In this document: piece by piece, positions 8,692 through 17,632 of the stretch
Position numbering within the stretch: the first letter of the stretch is position 1
Layout: each line of letters begins with the position of its first letter
From: Coprococcus eutactus
GTDB taxonomy: Bacteria > Bacillota > Clostridia > Lachnospirales > Lachnospiraceae
Assembly: GCF_025149915.1 (NCBI RefSeq)
Contig: NZ_CP102278.1
Location: 1,410,001 to 1,474,000 of the forward strand
Direction: 5' to 3'
DNA length: 64,000 bases
Made by a program: the position numbers and the translations under genes
Notes under the pieces: model-generated
Databases searched by the model: none
The model's input: the letters and a program-made list of their open reading frames with translations, nothing else
What the model was told of the DNA's origin: nothing

Positions 8692-10245
8692 GTGGATTCA
8701 CCAATAGTATGGGTGATAGTCGCTGTTGTTGTAGTTGCGCTGCTTGTTGCTACTTGGTTTATAGCTATTGCGTATCGCAAGAATATAGTTGAGACCAAGA
8801 TAGGAAGAGCGGAGTCACAGGCAAGAGAGATTATCGATGAAGCTCAGAAGACCGCCGAAGCTAAGAAGCGTGAAATATTGCTTGAGGCAAAGGAAGATTC
8901 CCTTAAGACACGTAATGACCTTGAAAAGGAAGTAAAGGACAGACGTGGGGAACTGTCACGTATGGAAAAGAGAATTCTTGCACGTGAGGAGAATCTTGAC
9001 AAGAAGACTGAGGCAGTAGAGAAGAAGGAAGCAAGTCTTGCCGGAAAAGAAAGCGCTCTTGATAAGCAGAGGGCAAAGGTCGAAGAGTTACAGGCGAAAC
9101 GTTTACAGGAACTTGAAAGAATTTCAGGTTTAACCTCTGAACAAGCAAAGGAATACTTATTAAAGACTGTTGAAGATGAAGTAAAGCATGAAACAGCAGT
9201 TATGGTCAAGGAATTAGAAACCAGAGCTAAAGAAGAAGCGAACAAGAAGGCGAAAGAGTATGTTGTCAACGCAATACAGAGATGTGCTGTTGATCACATT
9301 TCAGAGACAACGATCTCATTAGTTCAGTTGCCTAACGACGAGATGAAGGGTAGAATAATTGGTAGAGAGGGTAGAAATATTCGTACTCTCGAAACACTTA
9401 CTGGAGTAGATCTGATAATAGACGATACTCCTGAGGCAGTTATTTTATCAAGCTTTGATCCTGTAAGACGAGAGGTAGCTAGAATTGCACTTGAGAAACT
9501 CATCGTGGATGGAAGAATTCACCCAGCCAGAATCGAAGAGATGGTTGAGAAAGCGCAGAAGGAAGTTGAAACTATGATGCGTGAAGAGGGCGAGGCGGCT
9601 ACCCTTGAGGTAGGAATACATGGAATTCATCCAGAGTTAGTGAGACTTCTTGGTAAGTTGAAATTTAGAACAAGCTACGGACAGAATGCCCTTAAGCATT
9701 CAGTTGAAGTAGCTCAGTTGTGTGGTTTATTGGCCGGTGAAATAGGTGTCGACATCAAGGTTGCAAAGCGTGCTGGATTACTTCATGATATAGGTAAAGC
9801 CCTGGATCATGAGATGGAAGGTTCGCACGTTCAGATCGGTGCTGATCTGTGTAGAAAATACAAAGAATCAGCAATTGTTATCAATGCTGTAGAGTCACAT
9901 CATGGAGATGTTGAACCTGAGTCATTGATTGCACTTTTGGTACAGGCTGCAGATACTATTTCTGCTGCAAGGCCGGGAGCAAGAAGAGAGACCTTGGAGA
10001 CTTATACTACAAGACTTAAGAAGCTTGAGGATATTGCCAATGCTCATAAGGGTGTAGATAAGACATTTGCTATTCAGGCGGGTAGAGAAATTCGTGTGAT
10101 GGTAGTTCCTGAACATGTAAGCGATTCTGATATGGTATTGCTGGCAAGAGATATTGCAAAGCAGATTGAAAATGAGCTTGAATATCCAGGTCAGATTAAG
10201 GTAAATATTATTAGAGAGTCACGCGTAACAGACTACGCAAAGTAA
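8692..10245 (+). CDS. rny: Ribonuclease Y
   Basis: 517 aa, the family's normal size. Membrane-anchored endoribonuclease that starts mRNA decay in Firmicutes. One N-terminal membrane helix (~6-27), a charged coiled coil (~35-200) rich in Lys/Glu, a KH domain ('[19 protein letters not shown]', ~220), and an HD domain with 'LLHDIGKA' (~370) as metal-binding catalytic centre. The start is GTG 8692, chosen because AAGGAGGTG ends six bases upstream; an ATG is not available in the right place. The upstream region holds TTGACA at 8614 but no well-spaced -10 box. A strong terminator follows. Confidence 0.96.
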   Translation: MDSPIVWVIVAVVVVALLVATWFIAIAYRKNIVETKIGRAESQAREIIDEAQKTAEAKKREILLEAKEDSLKTRNDLEKEVKDRRGELSRMEKRILAREENLDKKTEAVEKKEASLAGKESALDKQRAKVEELQAKRLQELERISGLTSEQAKEYLLKTVEDEVKHETAVMVKELETRAKEEANKKAKEYVVNAIQRCAVDHISETTISLVQLPNDEMKGRIIGREGRNIRTLETLTGVDLIIDDTPEAVILSSFDPVRREVARIALEKLIVDGRIHPARIEEMVEKAQKEVETMMREEGEAATLEVGIHGIHPELVRLLGKLKFRTSYGQNALKHSVEVAQLCGLLAGEIGVDIKVAKRAGLLHDIGKALDHEMEGSHVQIGADLCRKYKESAIVINAVESHHGDVEPESLIALLVQAADTISAARPGARRETLETYTTRLKKLEDIANAHKGVDKTFAIQAGREIRVMVVPEHVSDSDMVLLARDIAKQIENELEYPGQIKVNIIRESRVTDYAK

Positions 10246-10282
10246 AATCATGAGAATTTAAATCATGAGAATTAAAAACTAA

Positions 10283-10324
10283 GAAAGTATTGAGAATAAA
10301 GCATTTTCAATACTTTCTTTTTTT
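10283..10324 (+). terminator. Intrinsic terminator after rny
   Basis: GAAAGTATTGA (10283-10293) pairs perfectly with TCAATACTTTC (10307-10317), followed by seven T's. Confidence 0.9.
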
Positions 10325-10339
10325 GTAACGGAGGTGTTT

Positions 10340-10882
10340 GTGGAAATGAAATGTGAGAAGTTTAAAAGAGAAAGGCTTGAACTGGCATACAGAGCGCATG
10401 TGTTTGATGTTTATAATGATTATCTTGTTCTCCCTGATGGGAGAAGAGTCGTGTATGATCTGATCAAACATTCACCTGGGGCGTGCATTCTTCCAGTCTG
10501 CGATGATGGAAGAATCGTACTTGTCCGACAGTATAGGAATGCCATAGATGAAATCACATATGAGGTTCCGGCAGGATTTATAGATGAGGGGGAAACGCCC
10601 AAGGATGCAGCGATACGGGAACTGAGGGAAGAGACAGGATATATAGCCAGAAACGTTGAATATGTTACAAAGACAGTGCTGGCTATAGGTACAAGTGATG
10701 AACAGACCTATTTATACATCGGTAGGGATCTTATGTTTGAAAAAACAGAGCCTGATGAGAATGAATTTATCAACTGTGAGTACATCGAAATTGATGATGT
10801 TGACAGAATGATAAAAAACGGAGAGATAGTTGATTCAAAAACACTGATAGCGATTTATGCGTATAAATGCTCACTCACATAA
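10340..10882 (+). CDS. Nudix hydrolase, ADP-ribose pyrophosphatase type
   Basis: 180 aa from GTG 10340. The Nudix box GX5EX7REUXEEXGU is intact in 'GFIDEGETPKDAAIREL' plus 'REETGY' (~75-97), with the preceding 'IVLVRQYRNAID' and 'YEVPAG' strands typical of NudF/YqkG ADP-ribose pyrophosphatases. Expected reaction: ADP-ribose to AMP and ribose 5-phosphate. Start: GGAGG at 10330-10334 sits five bases before GTG 10340; GTG 10334 overlaps that site and ATG 10346 is eleven bases off. It stands between the rny terminator and the xerD promoter; in Bacillus a homologue (yqkG/nudF) also lies next to a xer gene. Confidence 0.85.
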   Translation: MEMKCEKFKRERLELAYRAHVFDVYNDYLVLPDGRRVVYDLIKHSPGACILPVCDDGRIVLVRQYRNAIDEITYEVPAGFIDEGETPKDAAIRELREETGYIARNVEYVTKTVLAIGTSDEQTYLYIGRDLMFEKTEPDENEFINCEYIEIDDVDRMIKNGEIVDSKTLIAIYAYKCSLT

Positions 10883-10940
10883 TTCTAAACAAGTAAGAAA
10901 CGGGTGGGTTAATATCTGAATTAAAAAAAGTGAAACAATT

Positions 10941-10969
10941 TTGAAAAAAATTATGTCAATATGTAGTAT
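10941..10969 (+). promoter_or_regulatory. Candidate promoter for the Xer recombinase gene
   Basis: TTGAAA (10941-10946), 17-base spacer, TAGTAT (10964-10969). A start near 10976 would leave a ~138-base leader before GTG 11114. Confidence 0.5.
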
Positions 10970-10989
10970 ACATAATTACAAAGCAACAC

Positions 10990-11038
10990 CCCATTTGGTA
11001 TTTTGAGGAAAAATACTGCAAAGGCGCAGTTTTACTTA
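10990..11038 (+). other. Small structured leader upstream of xerD, class unknown
   Basis: Two adjacent hairpins can form: GTATTTT/AAAATAC with a GAGGA loop (about 10999-11017), and CTGC/GCAG around AAAGGC (about 11017-11030). The rest of the leader is AT-rich. I could not match it to a known riboswitch. Confidence 0.3.
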
Positions 11039-11113
11039 TTAAATTAGTGTTTGATTTTATTTACATTTATATTTATAATATATTTTAGTCTACATAACTA
11101 AGGGGATAAATTA

Positions 11114-11992
11114 GTGGAACAATACATAGACAGATACGTTGAATATTTAAGAAATGTAAAAAAATCAAGTGAGAATACCATAGCGTCATATAGAAGGGAT
11201 CTTATGAAGTTTGTTGCTTATTTTTGCGACAAACATCTTGACAGGCTGGAGGATATAACTGAGACATATATAACCTCGTATGTTCTTGATATGGAGAAGA
11301 ATGGAATGTCAATGGCTACGGTGTCGCGTAATATAGCGTCCATAAAGTCGTTTTACGCATTTTTGCTCAGAGAGCGGATTGTTGATGATGATCCCGCTGA
11401 GAATATAAAGCCACCGAAGATCGTTAAGAAAGTGCCTGAGATACTTACGATCAGTGAGGTCAATAAACTTCTTTCACAGCCTACGAACAAGACTCCAAAG
11501 GAGATCAGAGATAAGGCTATGTTGGAGCTCCTTTATGCAACGGGCATCAGGGTGACAGAACTGGTTACACTCAAGCTCACGGATGTTAACATGAAGCTTG
11601 GGTTTATAGAATGCCATGATGGAGACCGGGTGAGGACGGTTCCTGTTGCGGAAGTTGCACAGAGAGCACTGAGCAGATATATAACAGAGGTGCGTGATGA
11701 TATGAGTGGTGGAAGCGATTACCTGTTTTTCAACTGTAAGGGTGCGCCTATGTCCAGACAGGGATTTTGGAAGATAATAAAATATTATGCAGCGAAGGCT
11801 GGAATAGATAAAGATATAACGCCGCATATGATAAGACATTCATTTGCATCGCATATGCTAAATAATGGGGCAGATATCAAGTCTGTTCAGGAGATGCTGG
11901 GACATGTGGATATAGCCACTACTCAGATATATCTGACTAATAAGCAGAGTAAGCTCAAAGAAGAATATGCGAAAGCGTATCCAAGGGCTTAA
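11114..11992 (+). CDS. xerD: Tyrosine recombinase XerC/D
   Basis: 292 aa. Site-specific recombinase that resolves chromosome dimers at dif. N-terminal SAM-like core-binding domain (~1-85) and catalytic domain: Arg in 'ATGIRVTEL' (~145), His and Arg in 'HMIRHSFASH' (~240), His in 'MLGHVD', and Tyr nucleophile in 'TQIYLTN' (~276). The beta-hairpin that normally carries the catalytic Lys (GKGxKxR) reads 'CHDGDRVRTVPV' and has no Lys. Start GTG 11114 follows AGGGGA by seven bases. XerD is chosen over XerC from the general resemblance; not firm. Confidence 0.85.
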   Translation: MEQYIDRYVEYLRNVKKSSENTIASYRRDLMKFVAYFCDKHLDRLEDITETYITSYVLDMEKNGMSMATVSRNIASIKSFYAFLLRERIVDDDPAENIKPPKIVKKVPEILTISEVNKLLSQPTNKTPKEIRDKAMLELLYATGIRVTELVTLKLTDVNMKLGFIECHDGDRVRTVPVAEVAQRALSRYITEVRDDMSGGSDYLFFNCKGAPMSRQGFWKIIKYYAAKAGIDKDITPHMIRHSFASHMLNNGADIKSVQEMLGHVDIATTQIYLTNKQSKLKEEYAKAYPRA

Positions 11993-12029
11993 AATAAAAT
12001 AACTTATAGACTAAGGAGAGAATCAAATC

Positions 12030-12878
12030 ATGGAAAACAATTATTTTGCTCCGGCACAGATCATTGAGAACAATCTGAAAGGTGCAGTTGGAAAAGCAAA
12101 CCTGAAACTGCACAAAATGATCATGATGGGCTTTTTCGCAGGCATGTTTATTGCAATCGGTGCTGAGGGATCAAATCTTGCAGTACATACGATTGACAAT
12201 TTTGGATTAGCAAAGACACTTGCGGGCTGTATTTTCCCGGTAGGACTGATGATGCTTTCTATTATAGGTGCTGAGCTTTTTACTGGAAACTGTATGATGA
12301 TAGCAGCTGTAGTGGATAAAAGGATAAAACTTGTTCAGATGTTAAAGAACTGGATAGTAGTATATCTCAGCAATCTGCTTGGATCAGTGGTTACAGCTTC
12401 TCTGATATATGGAAGCGGACAGTTTGACAATTCAGCCGGCGGCCTCGGTGCCTACACTATCAAGGTTGCCATGGGTAAGACTGGGCTTGATTTTGGAAAT
12501 GCCTTTGTATCAGGAATAATGTGCAATATCCTTGTGTGTGTTGCTGTCCTTATGGCATCATCAGCAAAGGATATAATAGGTAAGATATTTGCGTGTTTTT
12601 TCCCGATCATGGTATTTGTTATATCAGGCTTCGAGCATTGCGTTGCCAATATGTATTATATTCCGGCTGGAATCATGGCTGCATCAAACAGCAAATATGT
12701 CGACAAAGCATGTGAGCTTTATGGCTATACAGCCCAGCAGATAAGCGACCAGTTGACTATAGGTAATTTTTTTGGAAAGAACCTTCTTCCGGTTACCCTC
12801 GGAAATATCATTGGTGGCGGTGTGATAGTTGGACTTGGACTTTATGTGATTAACAAGCCTAAGAAAAAAGATGAATAG
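12030..12878 (+). CDS. focA: Formate/nitrite transporter family channel (FocA/NirC)
   Basis: 282 aa, six membrane segments in the FNT pattern. N-terminal 'PAQIIENN' and 'KMIMMGFFAGMFIAIGAE' match the family; 'GAELFTGNCMMI' contains the conserved TGN-type selectivity loop and 'FEHCVANMYYIPAG' holds the central His of the pore ('GFEHCVANM'). In a fermenting anaerobe the natural role is export or re-uptake of formate made by pyruvate formate-lyase; nitrite or hydrosulfide are alternatives. AAGGAGAG site before ATG 12030. Formate is also the substrate of Fhs at 23.8 kb, but the genes are not linked in one operon. Confidence 0.88.
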   Translation: MENNYFAPAQIIENNLKGAVGKANLKLHKMIMMGFFAGMFIAIGAEGSNLAVHTIDNFGLAKTLAGCIFPVGLMMLSIIGAELFTGNCMMIAAVVDKRIKLVQMLKNWIVVYLSNLLGSVVTASLIYGSGQFDNSAGGLGAYTIKVAMGKTGLDFGNAFVSGIMCNILVCVAVLMASSAKDIIGKIFACFFPIMVFVISGFEHCVANMYYIPAGIMAASNSKYVDKACELYGYTAQQISDQLTIGNFFGKNLLPVTLGNIIGGGVIVGLGLYVINKPKKKDE

Positions 12879-12923
12879 TTGTAAGCTGTATTTTATATAG
12901 TCTTTGAATAATATATGGAGATG

Positions 12924-12976
12924 AAAAAAAGATATGCCCGTGTACCTGCAAACAGATGGTTGGACATATCTTTTTT
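12924..12976. terminator. Bidirectional terminator between focA and aroC
   Basis: AAAAAAAGATATG (12924-12936) pairs with CATATCTTTTTT (12965-12976). A/T runs on both sides let it serve the converging transcripts. Confidence 0.75.
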
Positions 12977-13014
12977 GATGTTGAATGCCAAGCATAATTT
13001 TATTTCTTGATTCT

Positions 13015-14115
13015 TCAGTCGTTATAAAATTCCACAATCTTGTCAATTCTCGATGACATGTTCTCAAATAACAGATCCAGAATAGTGAGGGCGGTCATCG
13101 ATTCGACAACAACAACGGCTCTTGGCCCGATAATCGGATCGTGGCGGCCTCTTATGGACACCTCGATGTCTTCCCCGGATTTGTTGACGGTATTTTGTGT
13201 GGAGGCAATTGACGGAGTAGGCTTGAAATGAGCCTTCAGCACGATGTCTGAGCCATCACTCATGCCGCCCAGAATTCCACCGGCATGGTTTGTACTTTTT
13301 GAGACTTTGCCGTCTTTCATGGTAAATTCGTCGTTATTGTATGATCCTCTGCTCTCAGAAACCTCTGTGCCCTCGCCAATTTCCACTGCCTTGACAGCTC
13401 CGATGGACATGATGGCCTTCGCCAGACATGCGTCTAGTTTGTCAAATACTGGTTCTCCGATTCCTGCAGGCATTCCGTGGACGATACATTCAACACTTGA
13501 GCCTATGGAGTCGTTTCCAGCCATGCAATCCTCAAGAAGAGAAGATGCCCTGGTATAAGCAGCTGGATCAGGTATGTTAAGATCGTTTTTGAGAATATAG
13601 TCTGCATCAAAATTGTTTTTGTCTATATGTACATCACCGATGGAAGATACATATGTAGTTATGTTGATTCCCAGTTCCTTAAGTATCTTAGATGCGATCG
13701 CACCTGCGGCAACCCTGCCTATGGTCTCTCTTCCTGACGATCGTCCGCCGCCTCTATAGTCTCTGAAACCATACTTCTGATCAAAAGTGTAGTCTGCATG
13801 CCCTGGTCTATAATATGTGGCGATATCTCCGTAATCCCCGGAGCGCTGTGAAGTGTTCCTCACCATCATTGATATAGGTGTTCCTGTTGTCTTTCCCTCG
13901 AAAATTCCTGATAATATCTCAACGGTGTCAGATTCTTTTCTTGGAGTTGAGAACTGCGAAAATCCCGGCTTTCTCCTGTCGAGAAATATCTGGATATCCT
14001 CCTCGCAAAGCGGAAGTCCTGCCGGACATCCGTCAACAACAACTCCCAGAGCCTTTCCATGAGATTCTCCCCATGTTGTGATAGTGAATTTATTTCCTAT
14101 GGTAGAACCTGCCAT
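13015..14115 (-). CDS. aroC: Chorismate synthase
   Basis: 366 aa, normal length. Converts 5-enolpyruvylshikimate-3-phosphate to chorismate with reduced FMN, last step of the shikimate pathway. Signatures: 'TTWGESHGKALG' at residue ~13, 'GHADYTFDQKYGFRDYRGG' at ~106, 'RSSGRETIGRVAAGA' at ~127 and 'GGILGGMSDG' near 280. Single minus-strand gene with a GGAGAC site upstream of the ATG at 14115. No other aro genes are in the window. Confidence 0.97.
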   Translation of the reverse strand: MAGSTIGNKFTITTWGESHGKALGVVVDGCPAGLPLCEEDIQIFLDRRKPGFSQFSTPRKESDTVEILSGIFEGKTTGTPISMMVRNTSQRSGDYGDIATYYRPGHADYTFDQKYGFRDYRGGGRSSGRETIGRVAAGAIASKILKELGINITTYVSSIGDVHIDKNNFDADYILKNDLNIPDPAAYTRASSLLEDCMAGNDSIGSSVECIVHGMPAGIGEPVFDKLDACLAKAIMSIGAVKAVEIGEGTEVSESRGSYNNDEFTMKDGKVSKSTNHAGGILGGMSDGSDIVLKAHFKPTPSIASTQNTVNKSGEDIEVSIRGRHDPIIGPRAVVVVESMTALTILDLLFENMSSRIDKIVEFYND

Positions 14116-14431
14116 AATATGTCTCCTTTAAAACGTGGTATAGCTACCACTTCATTTCAGACAAATGCACTGCCGGATATGTATGTGCAAAGCCTGCGCG
14201 AATTATTATAGCATACATAAGTTTATGATAACAAGGAATAAGTTGAGATGCTGAACCTTGTAATGACTTCGTGATGCTGAGATAGTGAACCTTGTAATGT
14301 CGAATGGTATGTATTAAAATATACAAATAATGCTGAACGGCAGGCGTCAAAATATACAAGTAATGCCAGGTGTGAAACGATAGATAATGGAAGGACACAG
14401 CTGAATATATAGCTGATAAAAGGTGAAGAAG
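14116..14431. repeat. Intergenic region with two pairs of short direct repeats
   Basis: No gene seen in this 316-base stretch between divergent aroC and the 56-aa gene. TGAACCTTGTAATG occurs at 14252-14265 and 14286-14299; AAAATATACAARTAATGC occurs at 14316-14333 and 14349-14366. The pairs are 33-34 bases apart and do not look like coding sequence. Confidence 0.6.
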
Positions 14432-14602
14432 ATGGAAAAATATTACATAGTAAAATCTATAGATGGAGATTACGCTAATCTGGTTGATGAGAATGAGCCG
14501 GATGGTGAGACTAAGCTCGTTGCAAGAGCATTACTTCCAGAAAATATATCGGAGGGAACAAGACTTCATTATGCGTTCTTGCAATATGAAATAGCAGAGT
14601 AG
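14432..14602 (+). CDS. Small DUF3006-like protein
   Basis: 56 aa, ATG 14432 to TAG 14600-14602, preceded by AAAGGTGA. The pattern 'YYIVKSIDGDYANLVDENE' followed by 'LLPENISEGTRLHYAF' resembles DUF3006-type proteins: short beta-rich proteins with an 'LP.~.~EG' motif. Codon use and ribosome site look real. No signal peptide. A short duplication of the 3' end (TTCTGCAATATGAAA, around 14617-14631) follows the stop. Function unknown. Confidence 0.65.
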   Translation: MEKYYIVKSIDGDYANLVDENEPDGETKLVARALLPENISEGTRLHYAFLQYEIAE

Positions 14603-14669
14603 TTCTGCAATAGTTCTGCAATATGAAACAATAATAGTAGAGGATAATAATATGTAGAATAATTCCCCC

Positions 14670-14698
14670 TTTACAAACAAACACACATATGTTATTCT
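14670..14698 (+). promoter_or_regulatory. rpsO promoter
   Basis: TTTACA (14670-14675), 17-base spacer, TATTCT (14693-14698). Predicted start near G14705, exactly at the edge of the structured leader. Confidence 0.65.
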
Positions 14699-14702
14699 AC
14701 AC

Positions 14703-14758
14703 AAGGTCAGCTGACACTTAGTTTGAGGATACCTCTAGACCTTTTGCCCGGTGTCAGC
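14703..14758 (+). promoter_or_regulatory. rpsO leader able to form a pseudoknot (candidate S15 autoregulatory element)
   Basis: GCTGACAC (14710-14717) pairs with GTGTCAGC (14751-14758). Inside, GAGG (14725-14728) pairs with CCTC (14732-14735). GGTC/AAGGTC (14703-14708) can pair with GACCTT (14738-14743) inside the large loop, giving an H-type pseudoknot. S15 represses its own mRNA through structured leaders in several bacteria, in E. coli through a pseudoknot; this one is placed to do the same. Confidence 0.5.
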
Positions 14759-14791
14759 CATGTATATTTATTTTATAGGAGGATTGTTATT

Positions 14792-15058
14792 ATGATAACA
14801 AAAGAGCAGAAGCAGGAAATCGTAGCTAAGTACGGCAAGGATGCAAACGACACAGGTTCAACAGAGGTTCAGATCGCACTTCTTACAGCAAGAATCAATG
14901 ACCTCAACGGACATTTCAAGGCTAATCCAAAGGATCATCACTCAAACCGTGGTCTTCTTAAGATGGTTGGTCAGAGAAGAAACCTTCTTGCATACCTCAA
15001 GAGCAAGGATATCGAGGCATACAGAAAGCTTATCGAGAGCCTTGGACTCAGAAAGTAA
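14792..15058 (+). CDS. rpsO: 30S ribosomal protein S15
   Basis: 88 aa, the standard S15 length. Binds the 16S central domain. The conserved '[18 protein letters not shown]' block and '[18 protein letters not shown]' rRNA-binding block are intact, ending in 'SLGLRK'. The start is ATG 14792, preceded by TAGGAGGA; the upstream in-frame extension would translate the leader hairpin and is rejected. Followed by its own terminator and then pnp, the usual rpsO-pnp order. Confidence 0.98.
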   Translation: MITKEQKQEIVAKYGKDANDTGSTEVQIALLTARINDLNGHFKANPKDHHSNRGLLKMVGQRRNLLAYLKSKDIEAYRKLIESLGLRK

Positions 15059-15106
15059 TTCTAGTTTAAGAATTTCTATTCGGGCTTTAATAAAATAACA
15101 ATTATG

Positions 15107-15137
15107 AGAACCATGTGGCAGCACATGGTTCTTTTTT
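15107..15137 (+). terminator. Intrinsic terminator after rpsO
   Basis: AGAACCATGTG (15107-15117) pairs perfectly with CACATGGTTCT (15122-15132) around GCAG, then a T run. Confidence 0.93.
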
Positions 15138-15208
15138 ATAAGCCTTTTTTTATAAGTACACACCTTTGGATATTGTATTTTTTATATTCGTATGCTAAAA
15201 TTTAAAAG

Positions 15209-15324
15209 ATTGTGGAATGACATATCGAGACTTCTATAAAGAATATCGTGGGTGATTGAATCAGGGTGCTGAAAAGGAGTTGAGACATGGTGTTTTTTAT
15301 AGTTGTTTCGACGTCTTCCACAAT
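15209..15324 (+). promoter_or_regulatory. Long stem-loop leader of pnp
   Basis: ATTGTGGAA (15209-15217) pairs with TTCCACAAT (15316-15324); GAC (15219-15221) with GTC (15313-15315); TCGAGAC (15225-15231) with GTTTCGA (15305-15311); CTATAAA (15234-15240) with TTTATAG (15296-15302). Together an extended, nearly continuous stem ending ~30 bases before the pnp start. In E. coli a long pnp leader stem is cut by RNase III and then degraded by PNPase as autoregulation. Confidence 0.55.
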
Positions 15325-15354
15325 ACAAATAAATATAATCAAGGAGATTTTGAG

Positions 15355-17451
15355 ATGAGTAAGGAATTCAAGAGATACCAGAAAGAGATCGCAGGCAGAA
15401 TGCTCACAGTCGATATAGGCAGAGTAGCTGCACAGGCAAATGGCGCTGCATTTATCAAGTACGGTGACACAACAGTGCTTTCAACATGTACAGCTTCAGA
15501 GAAGCCAAGAGACGGAATCGATTTCTTCCCGCTTTCCGTAGAGTATGAGGAGAAGTTATATTCAGTTGGAAAGATACCTGGAGGATTCAACAAGAGAGAG
15601 GGAAAGGCATCAGAGAACGCTGTCCTCACATCACGAGTAATCGATAGACCTATGAGACCACTTTTCCCTAAGGACTATAGAAATGACGTAACACTTAACA
15701 ACCTTGTTATGTCAGTAGATCCAGAGTGCAGACCAGAGCTGGTGGCAATGCTCGGATCATCTATCGCAACATGTATATCAGACGTTCCATTTGACGGACC
15801 ATGTGCCATGACACAGGTAGGTCTTATTGATGGAGAGTTCATCATCAACCCAACACAGAAGCAGTGGGATGAGGGCGATCTGAAGCTCACAGTTGCATCT
15901 ACATCACAGAAGGTTATCATGATCGAGGCTGGTGCAAACATAGTACCAGAAGCTAAGATGATCGAGGCTATCTACATGGCTCATGATATCAACCAGGACA
16001 TCATCGCATTTATCAATGAGATAGTAGCTGAGGTTGGAAAGCCAAAGCATTCATATGTAAGCTGTGCAGTTCCAGAGGAGCTCTTTGCAGCAATCAAGGA
16101 GATCGTTCCTCCAGCAGCTATGGAGGATGCTGTATTCTCAGATGAGAAGCAGGTTCGTGAGGAGAATATCAGACAGATAACAGAGAAGCTTGAGGAGGCA
16201 TTTGCAGACAACGAGGAGTGGCTTGCAGTACTTCCTGATGCTATATACCAGTACCAGAAGAAGACGGTGAGAAAGATGATCCTCAAGGATCACAAGAGAC
16301 CTGATGGACGAGCTATCAACCAGATCAGACCGCTTGCTGCTGAGGTTGACATCATTCCTAGAGTTCATGGTTCAGCTATGTTCACGAGAGGACAGACACA
16401 GATATGTAACGTATGTACACTTGCTCCACTTTCTGAGATCCAGAGAGTTGATGGACTTGATGAGAATGTTACAACAAAGAGATATATGCACCACTATAAC
16501 TTCCCTGCTTACTCAGTAGGAGAGACAAAGGTTTCAAGAGGACCAGGACGTAGAGAGATCGGACACGGTGCACTTGCTGAGAGAGCACTTCTTCCAGTGC
16601 TTCCAAGCGAGGAGGAGTTCCCATATGCTATCAGAACAGTATCAGAGACATTTGAGTCAAACGGTTCAACATCAATGGCATCAACATGTTCATCATGTAT
16701 GTCACTTATGGCTGCCGGTGTCCCTATCAAGGCTATGGTTGCAGGTATCTCATGCGGACTGGTAACAGGTGATACAGATGACGATTATATCGTTCTCACA
16801 GATATCCAGGGACTTGAGGATTTCTTTGGAGATATGGACTTTAAGGTAACAGGTACTACAGAAGGTATCACAGCTATCCAGATGGATATCAAGATCCACG
16901 GACTTACAAGACCAATCGTTGAGGAGGCCATCGCAAGAACACGTGAGGCAAGACTCTTTATCATGGAGACATGTATGAAGCCGGCTATCGCAGCTCCAAG
17001 ACCAACAGTCAATGAGTTCGCACCAAAGATCAAGCAGATCAAGATCGATCCAGAGAAGATCGGTGAGGTTATCGGACAGAGAGGTAAGACTATCAACACT
17101 ATCATCGAGGAGACAGGTGTTAAGATCGATATCGATGATGAGGGAAGAATCTCTATCTGCGGCGTAGAGCAGGCGGGTATGGACAAGGCCATCGAGATGA
17201 TCAACATGATCGTAGAGCCTCTTGAGGTTGGCAAGAACTACCATGGCAAGGTCGTTAAGGTTATCGACTGCGGAGCTATCGTATCACTTGCACCGAACAA
17301 GGACGGACTCATCCACATCTCAAAGCTTTCAGACAAGAGAGTTGCAAAGGTTGAGGATGTTGTAAATGTTGGCGATGAGGTTGACGTAAAGGTCATCAAG
17401 ATCGATGAGAGAGCAGGAAGAATAAGCCTGAGCCTCAAGGATGTACAGTAA
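15355..17451 (+). CDS. pnp: Polyribonucleotide nucleotidyltransferase (PNPase)
   Basis: 698 aa. 3'-to-5' phosphorolytic exoribonuclease of mRNA decay. Two RNase PH-like halves (first ~10-230, second ~320-550) with the conserved 'RPLFPKDYRNDV' and 'GPGRREIGHGALAERAL' blocks, a KH domain ('EKIGEVIGQRGKTINTIIEE', ~565) and a C-terminal S1 domain (~625-695). Start ATG 15355 follows AAGGAGATT; the longer open frame upstream runs through the leader stem and is rejected. Codon use is strongly biased (AGA, ATC, CTT), as expected for a highly expressed gene. Confidence 0.97.
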   Translation: MSKEFKRYQKEIAGRMLTVDIGRVAAQANGAAFIKYGDTTVLSTCTASEKPRDGIDFFPLSVEYEEKLYSVGKIPGGFNKREGKASENAVLTSRVIDRPMRPLFPKDYRNDVTLNNLVMSVDPECRPELVAMLGSSIATCISDVPFDGPCAMTQVGLIDGEFIINPTQKQWDEGDLKLTVASTSQKVIMIEAGANIVPEAKMIEAIYMAHDINQDIIAFINEIVAEVGKPKHSYVSCAVPEELFAAIKEIVPPAAMEDAVFSDEKQVREENIRQITEKLEEAFADNEEWLAVLPDAIYQYQKKTVRKMILKDHKRPDGRAINQIRPLAAEVDIIPRVHGSAMFTRGQTQICNVCTLAPLSEIQRVDGLDENVTTKRYMHHYNFPAYSVGETKVSRGPGRREIGHGALAERALLPVLPSEEEFPYAIRTVSETFESNGSTSMASTCSSCMSLMAAGVPIKAMVAGISCGLVTGDTDDDYIVLTDIQGLEDFFGDMDFKVTGTTEGITAIQMDIKIHGLTRPIVEEAIARTREARLFIMETCMKPAIAAPRPTVNEFAPKIKQIKIDPEKIGEVIGQRGKTINTIIEETGVKIDIDDEGRISICGVEQAGMDKAIEMINMIVEPLEVGKNYHGKVVKVIDCGAIVSLAPNKDGLIHISKLSDKRVAKVEDVVNVGDEVDVKVIKIDERAGRISLSLKDVQ

Positions 17452-17500
17452 ATAATTACTAACTATAAGGGTATTTGATATTATTTTATAAGGGTAAATC

Positions 17501-17545
17501 TGATGTCTCGAAACCGGCCATTTATATGACCGGTTCCGGGGCATT
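17501..17545. other. Imperfect 20-bp stem-loop between pnp and the GH94 gene
   Basis: AACCGGCCAT pairs with ATGACCGGTT around TTAT, and the stem extends outward through GU pairs (GTCTCG with CCGGGGC). No T run follows on the plus strand, so it may be a 3' stabilising stem or a weak terminator. Confidence 0.45.
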
Positions 17546-17632
17546 CTAATAACTGAAATAAATGCAGTAAATAAAGACAGACAGAAAAAAACAAACTAAA
17601 ATAAATGTTAAAACAGATTTAAGGGGGAACAT

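Noticed and set aside
10976..11040. Cyclic-di-GMP or other known riboswitch before xerD
   Set aside because: Only a loose likeness ('GCAAAGG'); the conserved core residues are not present.
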